DNA of 64,000 nucleotides from Acanthochlamys bracteata (Eukaryota; Streptophyta; Magnoliopsida; Pandanales; Velloziaceae), in NCBI GenBank assembly GCA_019914995.1, contig CM034142.1:6261513-6325512 (forward strand), read 5' to 3'. Below the pieces are notes generated by a model that was given only the letters and a program-made list of their open reading frames with translations, did not search any database and was not told the DNA's origin. The position numbers and the translations under genes were made by a program. Shown piece after piece: positions 25,210-36,419 of this stretch (position 1 is the first letter of the stretch; every line of letters starts with the position of its first letter).

Positions 25210-26218
25210 GCATGAAATTGTAGGTGTTGTTAGCTCTGTGGAATATTCAAACTAGGGGACAACGTAGGATCATTTTCTTTCTTAGTTCCTGCACATCTTG
25301 TGCCTCCTATAAAGAGGACTTTGAGAACTATTGCCCAAATGTTGCACCACCTTGACATGGGATTTTTGTGATGTTGGAGAATTGACGAGTACAGTGGTTT
25401 CTCTGACACAATCGTAGCTAATGAATGTTTTCTAGTTCGTGTCCCAAAACCTTGCCTTTAGAAAAAGTCACACCGTTGCTATGTGCTGGGATTACAGTGT
25501 ACAGCCCTATGAAACACCATAGTCTCAACAAACCAGGGATGCTTGTTGGAGTTGTCGGTCTTGGTGGTCTTGGTCATGTTGCTGTGCTATTTGGGAAGGC
25601 TCAAGGTATGAAAGTTACTTTGCTAAGCACTTCCTATCAAAGAAAAGGAAGTACTGAAATTTTGAAAGCTGATTCGTTTCTTGTCAGCAAAACCCCTGAG
25701 CAAATGAAGGTATGTCTTCTACAAGACTCTAGAAACCAACAAATTAAGTCCAATCAAATTGATCCTACATGTTTCCATGCTCAGGCTGCAATTGAAACTA
25801 TGGATGGAATGACTGACACCCCGTTTAGCATCACAACCCTGTGGAAAACCTGCTTACCTTGCTCAAAACACACGGAAAACTAAATCATGCTTGGTGTTTC
25901 AGTGAAGCCATTTGCTTTACCTGTGTTCTATCTGATTATGGGTAACTCGGAACCGCAATCTTTTCTCATACTTGAGAAACTCCTTTTAGCATTTTTCTGT
26001 AATTGCTAAAGAATTCATGATAATTTTGCAGGAGGTAAGATGGTAGCTGGAAGTAGCACTGGAGGGATAAATGACAAGCAGGAGATGTTGGATCTTGCTG
26101 CCAAACATAACATAACTGCAGATTTGGAGGTCGTGTGATGGATTATATGAACACTGCATTGGAAAGCAGTACCCAATTTGTCATTGATGCAAACAGTCTA
26201 GCTGCTTCAAAGCAGTAA
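25210..26218 (+). pseudogene. Cinnamyl-alcohol-dehydrogenase-like pseudogene
   Basis: Three exon-like blocks match the plant CAD/mannitol-dehydrogenase family of zinc-dependent MDR alcohol dehydrogenases. 25210-25709 gives HEIVGVVSSVE, DNVGSF, CTSCASYKEDFENYCPN, then an intact run LPLEKVTPLLCAGITVYSPM, the NADP-binding GVVGLGGLGHVAV, and ADSFLVSKTPEQMK. 25785-25941 gives AAIETMDGMTDT, LLKTHGKL and MLGVSVKPFALPVFYLIMG. 26032-26218 gives GGKMVAGSSTGGINDKQEML, DLAAKHNITADLEV and FVIDAN. It carries several stops and frame changes, for example TAG inside the exon 1 block before GDNVGS and a shift after KTHGKL. The first exon, with the catalytic-zinc CGICHTD motif, is not recognisable. It is clearly non-functional, yet the splice-site positions are kept, so it arose from an intron-bearing copy and is not a processed pseudogene. 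Confidence 0.9.
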
Positions 26219-26437
26219 AACTCTCGATAAAGCAACATGATAGCTTCTTGAGCTGTTATTATTTTCAGCATAGTTTAGCAACTGTTTGTTGCAAGCATAC
26301 TCATTTGTGTACCTATCTCTCAAATTGAATGGAAAAGTAACACAACTTGTAAAGCAATGTCTAACAGTGCTCTTAATGTGGATTTTTTGTAATATGGATT
26401 GCAGAACATGTCAGTAGGAGGTAGAGGATTTTATTTA
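26219..26437. other. Downstream flank of the CAD relic
   Basis: Moderately AT-rich, with no feature of its own. Ends at the TTA duplication of a MITE. Confidence 0.5.
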
Positions 26438-26679
26438 GGGCGTATTGTAATTATATTGAGTTTTACGAAAATAAGTTTCGTGAAAATAAAATTCGGTAAA
26501 AATAGAATTTCAAGGTGGTAATTAAAATACATTAAATAAAATTTGAAGTTAAATGTTGGTGGGAGTGGAGTTTGGTATGAAAATAAAAGCGGAGTTTGAA
26601 GTGATAAATGAAATACGGAAAGTGGCTAAACTTAAAATCTAGAGGAAAGTGTAGAGTTTATTATAATGGAAACATGCCT
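26438..26679. mobile_element. Tourist-like MITE, family A-related
   Basis: 242 bp; left end gggcgtattgtaattata, right end ttataatggaaacatgcct, flanked by TTA at 26435-26437 and 26680-26682. The body (tgggagtggagtttggtatg, aaagcggagtttgaagtg) differs from the other family A copies, so it may be a sister subfamily. The 3-bp TTA duplication and GGGC end point to PIF/Harbinger. Confidence 0.7.
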
Positions 26680-26682
26680 TTA

Positions 26683-28130
26683 AACAAGCTGTATAGCTAA
26701 TATTTCTTAAATGATAACAAATTGGATTGTGATATTTGATCATATATCTATGAGTATATTTGTGTGATTAGAGACATTGTTTTACATTTGGAATAAAGAT
26801 TACAATGTTAGACTTATTATGTTCAAATTTTTCTTTAAACTCTTTTAGTAAATTATTGGTATATTCTATTTGTAAATATTTTTGGATATTGTTGGATAGT
26901 CATCATATTAGAATGTGTGTTTCTTGCTTGGAAGTGAGTTTTTAAAAAGTGAATTTCTGAGAGTAAATTTATGAAAGTAAATATACGAAGTCATTTAAAA
27001 TATTTCTTTGTTGGAAAAAAAGACACTTCTGGGTTACTTATAGTTTAAAATAAATAAGCCCTTAAAGGTTTAGCCATTTAGGATGCTTGACTGTGCTTTT
27101 GAAAAGAATTTTTTTTTTTAAACAAAACATATTTTTAAAATTTTTGAAAAAAAAGCTCTATTTTTTTATCGCAAAAAATAATAAAAATAGTAATAACAAC
27201 ACCTCACGATGTAAAATTTTTATAGAATATTCAGAAAAATATATTGAAAAACATGAATAAAAAGTTGGAATGAAAATAAATTTTATAAATAATGTCAAAC
27301 ATCACCTAGATCAAGCAAACTTTATACAATCTCAGATTTAAAAATCATATTCAAATGATATTTATATATATACTACAGCAAATATCAGACAAACTAGCTG
27401 TAATTCTCAAAAGCATAGTATAATCTCTTTGAAAGATTAAATAAGAATTGCTACATGGGATCCCTAACTCAGTTATAGATTCATCCAACATCATCTACTT
27501 GGTAATCACAAACCCAAATAATAACATTCCAAATCATCCAACATTCATGTAACACATGTTAACATAATTAATTGAATTCATTACAATTTTTTTTTTTTTA
27601 ATAAGCACTCTTGAAACATTTCTAACTAAAAATATTTTAAGATTTTTGTTTAAAAATAAGTTCGAATTTTTTAGTCAAATAATAATATTATTATTAATAT
27701 TAATAATAAGATTTTATGATATAAAATTTTTTATATTTTTTAAATTTCTTTTATAAAATATTATAAAAAATTTATTTAAAAACATAAAATAAAAAATTAG
27801 AATCTGAAAAGACTACCAAACACCACCTTACGCTTCATCAAATTCCTAACCAAAATTTTCTTTTTTAAAAATTTAAAGCAAAATTTTTTAAAACTCCATA
27901 ATCACCAAATACTGCCTAACTTCAATAGGGAAAATTCTTGCAAACACAATCTTGCTAAATAAAAAATAATATACCAAATGTTCAATATTGTCATAAATTA
28001 TTACAAAAATTGCCAAGTCCATGTTTTTAGTGATGAGTTAAAACAAGAAAAAATCAATGTTCAACATGTATTTTTTCTATGGTAGTCAAACATGTAATAC
28101 TATTATTATCCTCAAAATAATCCCACTATT
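26683..28130. other. AT-rich spacer with decayed MITEs
   Basis: 26905-27065 resembles family B (gtgtgtttcttgcttgga, ggaagtgagttttt). 27070-27310 ends with tgtcaaacatcacct and 27595-27835 ends with accaaacaccacc, both in the style of cgtttggc elements. 27360-27560 has ordinary base composition with no frame. No gene was recognised. Confidence 0.5.
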
Positions 28131-28702
28131 TATTATGAGGAGAAAAAGAATTCTTCTTTTTTTTCTCTGTTCTTCTTTGTCTCTCTAAAATACTCAAGAG
28201 CAGATACAGAGATAGTAGATAAAGAGTTGGATAGGAAGAAAACAAGAAAGAAACTTTTCTTCTTCTCATACTTCCAGTGCTTCATCTCTGTTAGTTTTTT
28301 AAAATTATAAGAAGAAAGATTGAGAGAGAGTGAGAGACAAAGTTCTGAAATTACATGCAACAATTTTAATCTGTACTTGTTTTTTGAAAGTTGAAGTATT
28401 CAAGAAGAGTGATATTGTTAGATTCTTTCCTTGAAAACGTAGATAGAGTGATTCCTTTCAAGTTTTTGTTCTGGGTTTCATTCAACTTCTCTATACTTGA
28501 TATTAGTCATTCAAAGTATTCAAAAAATAAAAAAAGAGGGTATATTTGGTGTACCATTTTTTTCCTGAAGTGAGAGATATTTAGTCAGAGTTCTGAATCT
28601 TCTCTGTTTATGAATTAGAAACATTTTTTTCTTTTTACTTTTTCTCATTGTTTGATAGAAAAAGAAAAGGGTGAATTTTTTTTCTTTGTTACTATTCCAT
28701 TG
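28131..28702 (+). promoter_or_regulatory. Probable promoter and 5' leader of the GTD-binding gene
   Basis: AT-rich with CT and GA tracts (gattgagagagagtgagaga at 28319-28338), typical of plant core promoters and leaders. No obvious TATA box can be assigned. The first ATG of the long frame is 28703; the earlier codons of that frame lack an ATG. Confidence 0.4.
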
Positions 28703-29476
28703 ATGTTGTTAATAGGCGCTATTTATTCAGACACAAAGAATGCTCTACATCACATTCCAATCCATGCCTGGATCAACAAGTCATGTTGCTTCTTTCCAGC
28801 AATCATCATCGGCTTCTCAGCTCTTCTTTTAGCTTCTCCGATGATCCGGTTACCATCTTTCACCAACGTATACAACCTGTTTGTTATAATGTCTTTGTTG
28901 TTTTTGACATTAAAAGTTCAGAGTCTTTCACATCAATGCCGCAATGCTCATCAATCACTTGATCAACTCAAGACAATACTGCAACACCCACGATCTCAAT
29001 TTTTCTCCAATGGTTGTGATTTCCAGAGAAAGTTGTCATCTGGTTGTTGTCGATGCCAGTGCCATGAGGTGGTTGCTAAAGAAAGACAAGAAGTTGAAGA
29101 ACAAGAAGATGAAGAAGATAAAGCCATTGATGCTGTTATGAAGTTAAAGAAAGAATTGGTCAAGGAAAAAGAAGCAAGAATTGAACTGATGAGGGAACTG
29201 GAAGAAGAAAGGAAAGCAAGTGCAAGTGCTGCAGATGAAGCAATGGCAAAGATCCAATGGCTTCAACATGAAAAGGCATTGATTGAAAGAGAAGCTAGGC
29301 AATACAGGGCAATTTCAGAACAGAAACAAATGTATGATCAAGAAGTTATTGAATCTTTGAAATGGGTTGTGTCAATGTTTGAAGCAGATAGGAGATGTAG
29401 CTGCAGAGATGGTGGTGGTGTTCCTGTTCAAGGGCAAAGTGAGCAAATACATTTTGGAGAAGAACAAACTTGTTGA
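28703..29476 (+). CDS. Small membrane-anchored GTD-binding (DUF593, FLOURY1-like) protein
   Basis: Single-exon frame of 257 aa. Residues 27-46 (about CCFFPAIIIGFSALLLASPM) and 55-73 (NVYNLFVIMSLLFLTLKVQ) are hydrophobic and likely anchor it in the ER. Residues 115-120 form a Cys cluster (CCRCQC). Residues 120-225 are a charged coiled coil with the DUF593 signature: ELEEERKASASAADEAMAKI, LQHEKALIEREARQYR and EQKQMYDQEVIESLK. The family binds the globular tail of class XI myosins or, in maize FLOURY1, zein bodies, tethering membranes. It is much shorter than the large myosin-binding proteins and fits the FLOURY1-like subgroup. I chose ATG 28703 because upstream in-frame codons have no ATG. Domain identity is sure; the subgroup is inferred. 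Confidence 0.85.
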   Translation: MLLIGAIYSDTKNALHHIPIHAWINKSCCFFPAIIIGFSALLLASPMIRLPSFTNVYNLFVIMSLLFLTLKVQSLSHQCRNAHQSLDQLKTILQHPRSQFFSNGCDFQRKLSSGCCRCQCHEVVAKERQEVEEQEDEEDKAIDAVMKLKKELVKEKEARIELMRELEEERKASASAADEAMAKIQWLQHEKALIEREARQYRAISEQKQMYDQEVIESLKWVVSMFEADRRCSCRDGGGVPVQGQSEQIHFGEEQTC

Positions 29477-29929
29477 TGATGAAGAAATTTAGCAGCCACT
29501 GATGGAGTTCAGATTTTGAACCTCGGAACAAGTATGGTGAGTTTACAGATAGTAAAAATGTTTTGAAAGCATTGAACTTGGTACATGTTGATTGTCTAAA
29601 ATTCGATTGAACTTTGAGCAAGTGATAGGTGCTTTTCTTAGTGTTTAGTACAGTAAAGGTCCATTGAAGGCATATTGAATACATAGCATATAGTAATACA
29701 TAACTGTCGAAGCTACTAACCAAAAAGAAAGATCATCCGCAGCTTATGTCAAGAACCTCGTTACTTAAAGTCACTAGTCTTTACGGCTCTGAGAAGGAGA
29801 TAAAAGGATTGTCATTAGATGCTTGGATGCTCTTGACGCAGATCATGAGATGCATTATCAGCATGGTCTTGATGCAGATCATGAGATGAAGATCTATGAG
29901 AAACATTCACTTAGGTAGGAGACTTGTGT
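29477..29929 (+). other. 3' flank of the GTD-binding gene
   Basis: Mixed composition, likely with the 3' UTR at its start. At 29832-29886 a phrase of about 21 bases (cttgacgcagatcatgaga / cttgatgcagatcatgaga) occurs twice, a small tandem-like repeat. No gene was seen. Confidence 0.45.
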
Positions 29930-30965
29930 GCATGTAGTTTAGCTTGTAAATTGGAGTCCAAGTGTAGAAGCTCTCTGAAAGAAAATATCTTGAATTTTGT
30001 GAAGTTCTTCACCGTTGTCACCGTCCTTCATTGAATCCAGAACTGCGAAACGATTTTGCGATAAATTCTGGCATCCATTAGAGTTGTGGATAGCAGCACC
30101 ATTTTTGTAAGTAGCAGACATCTCGAGGGAGGACAGTGAAGTTGAATTTTTCTGCACATAGTCTCTCATTCGACATTCCTGTTTTGGCGCATGCATCCAA
30201 GGACCGTAGAGCTGTGTACTCTCTTCTGCAAGACATTGTTACTAACCATATATATTTGAACTCCTGCCACCATCCCTTGTCATTAGAACCAATCCGAACC
30301 CTAGATACCAGTGGCTTTTGAAGATCAACCTCAATTCATGCTCACGCAAAGCTTCCTCTACTTCGATTTCAAATACAAATATCTAAACGGCAAGGTCGGC
30401 CAGCATACGAGGCAGTATAGTGGAGAATGTTGCCAGTCCTATACTCCAAAGGTAAGCCGGAAAACGGATCCAAACTATTAGAGAGTCCCACATTGTTTGT
30501 TTGCCAAGTTGAGTGCCTGTTTATATGGATTTTGGGCATCCTCATCTCTTGAGCTAGCTTTTGAGATGGAGTACTTGCAGACCATCTAACACAAGCCACT
30601 GCGTGCTTCATTGTCTCATTAATGCATGAAATCTGCCTGCCATGGCTGTAATGCGAGCAACTGATCTTTAATGATACAGTGGCCACTCTCATAAAACCGA
30701 AAAGTATGTCATTTTCACGAGAGAACTTTAAAATATGGAAAACCTTGAAAGTTGAAACCATTCATGACATCAATCACAATAAACTCATTCTGAACCTTGA
30801 AAATTTTCCTTTGGCAAAATGTCGAACATCTTCTATGCGAAGCTTCTGATCAAGGAATTTCCCGATAATGGCATACAACCACCCAGCACGACCAGATTCC
30901 AATTCCATCGATGAACACCTGATCTTGGATTGTTTTTGCTTAAAGTTCTAATTTTTTCTTGAGGA
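29930..30965 (-). mobile_element. LINE (L1-type) ORF1 fossil
   Basis: Read on the minus strand, broken frames follow plant L1 ORF1 (DUF4283 then CCHC-type knuckle). About 30650 reads IIKDQLLALQPWQADF. 30380-30500 reads VWIRFPAYL and, in another frame, GLPLEYRTGNILHYTASYAG then RPCRLD. About 30330-30270 reads EVDLQKPLVSRVRIGSNDKG then WWQEF. About 30200 reads GPWMHAPKQECR, then NRFAVLDSMKD, the usual stretch after the knuckle. Several shifts and stops separate these. No reverse transcriptase or endonuclease (ORF2) remains downstream, so the copy is truncated and dead. Confidence 0.8.
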
Positions 30966-31528
30966 GGGCTAGGGAATTCCGTAGATTGAGCGATCATAGA
31001 TCGAGCAGGAAAGGAGATTGGAAATGTGAGCTAAGAGAACTGGTTCGCAAAACCACAGTGAAACAATTTGTGATTGAGAAGAAACTTAATACATTGATAA
31101 ATTCTTTTCTATTAGTTGTTATTATAGATTTACATCATAAACATATACATCTTATACTATAGAATAATAGATTGTAAATATAGAATTGGAGTAGAACTCT
31201 AATATAAATACAATATTATAATATAATTCTAACACACAGATAGACATCTCTGCAATTATCACAAGCTATGAAAAGCTCTTCATAACAAGCAAAGAAAAGT
31301 TCAACCACTGAACAAACTTGGAAGTAAATACTTGCATTATGAATACTCATTGTAATTGTTTTCATTATTATGAAGAAACAACAGGAGCGGAATCCAGTAG
31401 TAAGCAAACCAAACAGAACGGAAGGACTCAGACCTAAAATCCTAAATCTTGTTTCAAATCAAGTAACAAATGTCTGATGATGAGATACAATGGTTCGAAA
31501 CTTGTTGTCCAGGTTCTTAAGTCGGTTT
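30966..31528. other. Spacer between LINE fossil and glutamine synthetase 3' end
   Basis: AT-rich, no frame of note. The part nearest 31528 (about 31400-31528) probably belongs to the 3' UTR of the minus-strand glutamine synthetase. Confidence 0.5.
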
Positions 31529-34500
31529 TCAGAGAAGTGTGGTCTCTGCGATCATTGATGTCACGACATACGGATCCATGTTGGAAGCAGGCCTCCTGTC
31601 CTCAAAGTATCCTGAAACAAAAACCAGAAGGCAAAGCAACTTAATTTCAAGGAGGAACGAAAGATGAAGATCACTAGAAGTCGTGGATTCTCTTGAAGAT
31701 TTTAACAAAGAAACAATAATCAGGCATGACAGTATATGCGTTAACTCATTACTGTATTTTGAAACCAAAAGCTTATCATGTTAAAGGATGTGGAAACATG
31801 TATTAGCAAGTAAAAATGAGGTCCATCCTAGTGAAAAAAGGTGGTCATAATCAAACTAATATCCTGCAATCGTAGTTTAGTGAATCATATCTTTGAATAA
31901 TACTACTAAAGAAGTGTTTTCCCCTTTGATTCGCTACAAAGTCTAAATTTACGCAGAAAAGGTGGTTCAGTTAAGAGCAGAAAGTCCAAATACTAGTTCA
32001 GAAGGATAAATGATTCACCTTTTCCGCTCTTCTCCGTGTCACGGCCAACGCGAATTGACGCCCCACGGTTTGCAACTCCCTACAAAATATAACACAAAAG
32101 AAACTTCAGTTTCTTCATTCCTGACCATTTAAGCTGCCTCTTCTTAAAAGAGTATATATTGTCTATATCATGTAGAGAAGTCATTGCTTGAACGTACCCA
32201 TTTGAAGGTGTTGATGTTAGCAGTCTCATGGTGTCCAGTGAGACGACGCTCGTTTCCTTCACCATAGGCAGCGATGTGCTCCGTGTGCCTTTTTCCTAGC
32301 TTCTCAATGGCTGACTTTATGACCTCATATCCTCCATCGCTTCTCATGGACTTAGTACTGGAAACAATACAGAAACATGTAAGAAATAATTCGCTTATCT
32401 TACTTATAAAAGCAAAGCAAGTAACAATCTACCTGTAGTTAGTGTGTGCACCTGCACCATTCCAGTCACCCTGTTTACAGAAAAAATTTCATTCAACATT
32501 TTCACCATATGGTAGAACACCGGGAGCAAAATGAATGATCTAGTTGAAAGTTAGAAGTCAAAAGGGAGTGAAATTCAAACGGAAAACTAACCGGAATTGG
32601 CTTGGGATCAAATGATAGGACCACACCAGCAATTTCTGTGATCCTCTGTTAAAGGATGAAAGTTAAAAAGAATCAGTTTTCTGATTTCTTACAAGTAAAG
32701 CAAAACTTGTGCATTATATTCATTAATTGCTGTTCAAAACTTAGGAAAACAGAAAATCAGATTTGTGTACTTAGTTTCAAATGCAAGTGCCAAAACCTGC
32801 TAATAACAAACTTTGCAAAAGAGATATTTGCTCTTACCTCGAGAATGTAACGAGCAACCCACAACTCATCACCAGCAGAGATGCCAACGGCAGGACCAAC
32901 TTGGAACTCCCACTGTTAGGACAATATTGTTAAGAAAATGTGATTTAGGAGAAACAGAACAATTAATAATGGAAGCTAGTCGTACCTGACCGGGCATGAC
33001 TTCTCCATTGATGCCTGAGATGTTAACACCAGCGTAAAGGCAGGCCTTGTAATGTGCATCAACAATATCACGGCCAAAAGCCTTATCAGCACCCGCGGCG
33101 CAGTAGTACGGACCCTGTAAATATTACTACCACTAGTTAGATTATAGCTTCACTATAAACATTCACAAATATCAATGCTTTCCTCCATAAACACTTGAAA
33201 TGATTAACATTGAAAACTGGAAATAGAACTTCACAACTATAGAAGAGTTCACATGTGTATACACGCAGTAGTTCTTAGAACATTTACATTGTTGTTAGGT
33301 ACATTACGCTTGCCTAAGTTAGTAGAACCAAGTAAACAAGCTGGTGCTAAGAATGTCCTGCTAGATTTGAAATTTAAAGGGAGGTTGCAGAACCCCCAAA
33401 TCTAATGGCACATAATACAGTTTACTATACTTGAATGGCGTATCAAACAAATTCAGTTAAAAAGCAAATCCTAAAAGGTGCAGGGAAACAACATCATAAG
33501 AAGTAAACCTCAAATGTCAAATACTTTTGCTACAGAGGTAACATTCAAGCATGACACAATAAAGAGCCTCTGTCGATATGGTTACAGACGATGCTAGAAG
33601 CTAGTACATGTTGCACTGCCTCTTCGATAAATTCAGAATTCTTAGTCACTAGCAAGCTAAACACAAACCCATTTATCTTGTTACACAATAGTACTACCAT
33701 CATTCTATATTGGTAGCCCTAGCTTTTGGAAGCGAATGAAAACTTTAGTAACGAATGCTACCAGAAGAAAAACCCATCTGCCCTGAGTCAAACGCATCCT
33801 CTAAATAATCAATAATTGGTAGACCAAAGGACATAACAAAATGAAAATATAAATGTTGAACAACATTCTACCATATTCATTTTACAAGAATAAAACCACT
33901 AGAGAAGTCCTGACCTGAGGACCAGGAAAGCCTCCAACAGGCCAACCAAGAGGCCACTTGACATCTTTCTGCAACAGAGTGTACTCTTGCTCAATTCCAT
34001 ACCTAGTTTAAGGAATTAAGATAGGAAACACACTACAATTGAGATATACCAGAAGAAGGATACTCAACTATAAAAACGTGTGTTAAAGCTTGTAGCAAAA
34101 TGCTTACCAGGGTTCTTCGGCAACAACATCTGGGTGGCTAAAGATCTTAGCAGCCTTATGCCTCTTGTTCGTGGGGATGGGTTCACCAGCAGGAGTGTAA
34201 CAATCACACATGACCTACATAACAAACAACATTTACCACCAAAATCAGTGAGAAAGACATCCCAGAGGATTGCATATCACTAAGTTGCATACTCTTTGAA
34301 ATTCAGAGAATATACTGAAAGTTCCTGAGAGAACACCAAATATTAGGAGATATACGCTATATACTTACAAGAATGTTGTTTCCTCTCCTGAAAGGATCCT
34401 TGAATATGGCTTGAGGACTACAAGTGAAAAATCGTGTTAAATAAATCACAGATAAGAAGCAGTGAAACATAAGAGTAATCAATCCTCCAAGAATGTAATA

Positions 34501-36287
34501 CAATTAAAAGCATCTGTTGATGGCAAGGATCCAGAAGCTTACTATAAGATCACTTCGCTATCCTCACCAGGAGCCTGACCAGTTGATGATCCATCATAGT
34601 TCCACTTTGGGAGCTTGCTTGGATCGGTAACAGGACCAGAGAGGGTCTGTCACAGAAAATTATTATTAACATTTATTCAGTAAGCATTCTTTGTGATCAC
34701 TACATGCATAAAACCTTCTCGCTTTTCTTTTTCTCATACATGGAAATAACCTTAACTTATAGAAACATCCAATTTTTGGGGGAAAAATAATAGACATGTA
34801 ATTTCTTACCCTTGCCTTGCTCCTCATATCCATTCCACTGCCGCCAATCCTATCGAACAAAGTAACACAAAGAAGAGGTAAGTCAACAATAGTACTCAAA
34901 ACTTTCAAATTCAACGATGATCCAGAAACAGATAGCAATTTTCCATTTTACCAAATTCATCATATTTCTGATGAAGACTGAGAGATTGAAAAATCATGCA
35001 AGTAGCATAGATCTATAATATGGATCAACAGAAGGACCCACTTAAAAATCCAACTTCAGCAACATGGCCAAAAACAGCAGTAATGTAACAGATCACATGA
35101 ATATATGCTTATCTAATAAAACAAGTGGACAACTGGTTTCTACAGCCATAATAAAAGATCTGCTACGAGCATTCAAAAGAAAGAAAACAAGACATATATG
35201 AAGAATACCAGGATTTAGAAAAAAGATCTCGAACAACAGTTTGACTTTATACAATAGGAAATAAATGTTGTTTTAGAAAAAATGATCAAGCATATTTAAG
35301 TAGTGGAGAAAAATTAATGTTTCCGCTTTGGGCAAACATATTAACCAGCTTTAGTTAATCGGAAACTGTATCGCCAAAATAACAATCTGAAACAGTTTCT
35401 AAGAATGTTTAAACACAAAAAGGTTTGAAATCTGGAAAGTACCAAAACAAGAGAAAAAAAGAGAGAGATCTTTTTTAATATCCGAAGAAGTTCATTACAA
35501 AAAGAAGTAGGAATTAGGGAAAGCATAAACTCATAATAATGTGGTAAGAAACAAAAAAAAATAATTCTGCAGTAATTTCTCATTAATTAAGCATAAAACA
35601 GAGAAGAAAAATAACTTAAATAAACCAAATAAGAAACTTTGAACAAGAAAAAAAAACAGAAATCCTCGAAGTTCAAAACATTGAACGTTAGGAAAAAGAG
35701 ATCAAATGGAGGAAAGAAACCTTTTCAGCAATTTCCTAAAAAGAAAACGCTTTTGTTTTTTTTTTTTTTTTTTTTGAGAAACGCAAGAAACCCAAGTTCA
35801 CCAAAAAAACACACAAAACTCATGAAGAAGAAGAGAAAGATTACACTAGATCCAACAAAGATCAAGAAAAAGATAAACTTTTCAGCAGTAACCCAAAAAA
35901 AAAAAACGCAACCAAAGTATCAAGCTACACCCCATAAAGAAAAAATATCCCTAAAATCACCCAAACACTACAAACGCATAGGAAACAAGACAATATCAAC
36001 AGAGATTAACAAAATAAAAAAAAGGAACTTTTCAGTAATACCCCGAGAAAAGAAAGAAAAAAAGAACAACAACAAGACAAACGTTATAACCAAAATCCAA
36101 AATCCAAAAACCAAGCACAACCAACTACTCCATCAAAATAAAACCAAAAGATTAACAAAAAATTCCCAAAAGAACCAAGAAACTGCAATATATGTTAAAG
36201 AAAGAGAGGTTACCATATGTACTCAGCAATAATCTTGTCAGTTGTATCAGAGAGGTTGAGATTGACGAGATCGCTGAGCAGAGACAT
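31529..36287 (-). CDS. Cytosolic glutamine synthetase GS1 (complete, 13 exons)
   Basis: Makes glutamine from glutamate, ammonium and ATP in the cytosol; the main ammonium-assimilation and remobilisation step. Exons (minus strand): 36287-36214, 34849-34810, 34646-34543, 34417-34369, 34214-34108, 34002-33915, 33114-32986, 32912-32838, 32645-32592, 32470-32433, 32357-32198, 32079-32019, 31611-31529. They total 1062 nt, 353 aa. The start [20 protein letters not shown] has no plastid transit peptide. Landmarks: [39 protein letters not shown] (active-site Glu), [37 protein letters not shown] (catalytic His), [32 protein letters not shown] and [20 protein letters not shown]. The end TTLL lacks the last Trp-Lys-Pro of many GS1 proteins (356 aa). 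The first intron is long (1364 bp). Which GS1 isoform it is cannot be told. Confidence 0.97.
34850..36213 (-). other. Long first intron of glutamine synthetase
   Basis: 1364 bp. The half nearest exon 1 is extremely purine-rich on the plus strand (T-rich on the coding strand), including a run of about 19 T at 35757-35775. Long plus-strand Lys-rich frames here are a by-product of composition. Long 5' introns in plant metabolic genes sometimes raise expression; that is a possibility, not shown. Confidence 0.7.
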
Positions 36288-36401
36288 TGTTTGATACGCG
36301 ATCGGCAGCCCGCCAACAACGGCGAAGGGGGAAGAAAAGAAAAGAAAAGGAAAACAAATTACAGAGAATGAATGAAAGGAAAGAGACGACGAAATTGCTC
36401 C

Positions 36402-36410
36402 CTATATATA
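36402..36410 (-). promoter_or_regulatory. TATA box of glutamine synthetase
   Basis: The minus strand reads tatatatagg about 115 bp upstream of the ATG at 36287, a usual spacing for a plant TATA box with a leader of about 80 nt. It is the only such motif close to the start. Confidence 0.6.
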
Positions 36411-36419
36411 GAAATAAAA

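Noticed and set aside
35639-36232. 197-codon Lys/Asn-rich open frame on the plus strand
   Set aside because: Lies inside glutamine synthetase intron 1, starts with TTG, is made of A-rich runs and has no domain; it is a composition effect.
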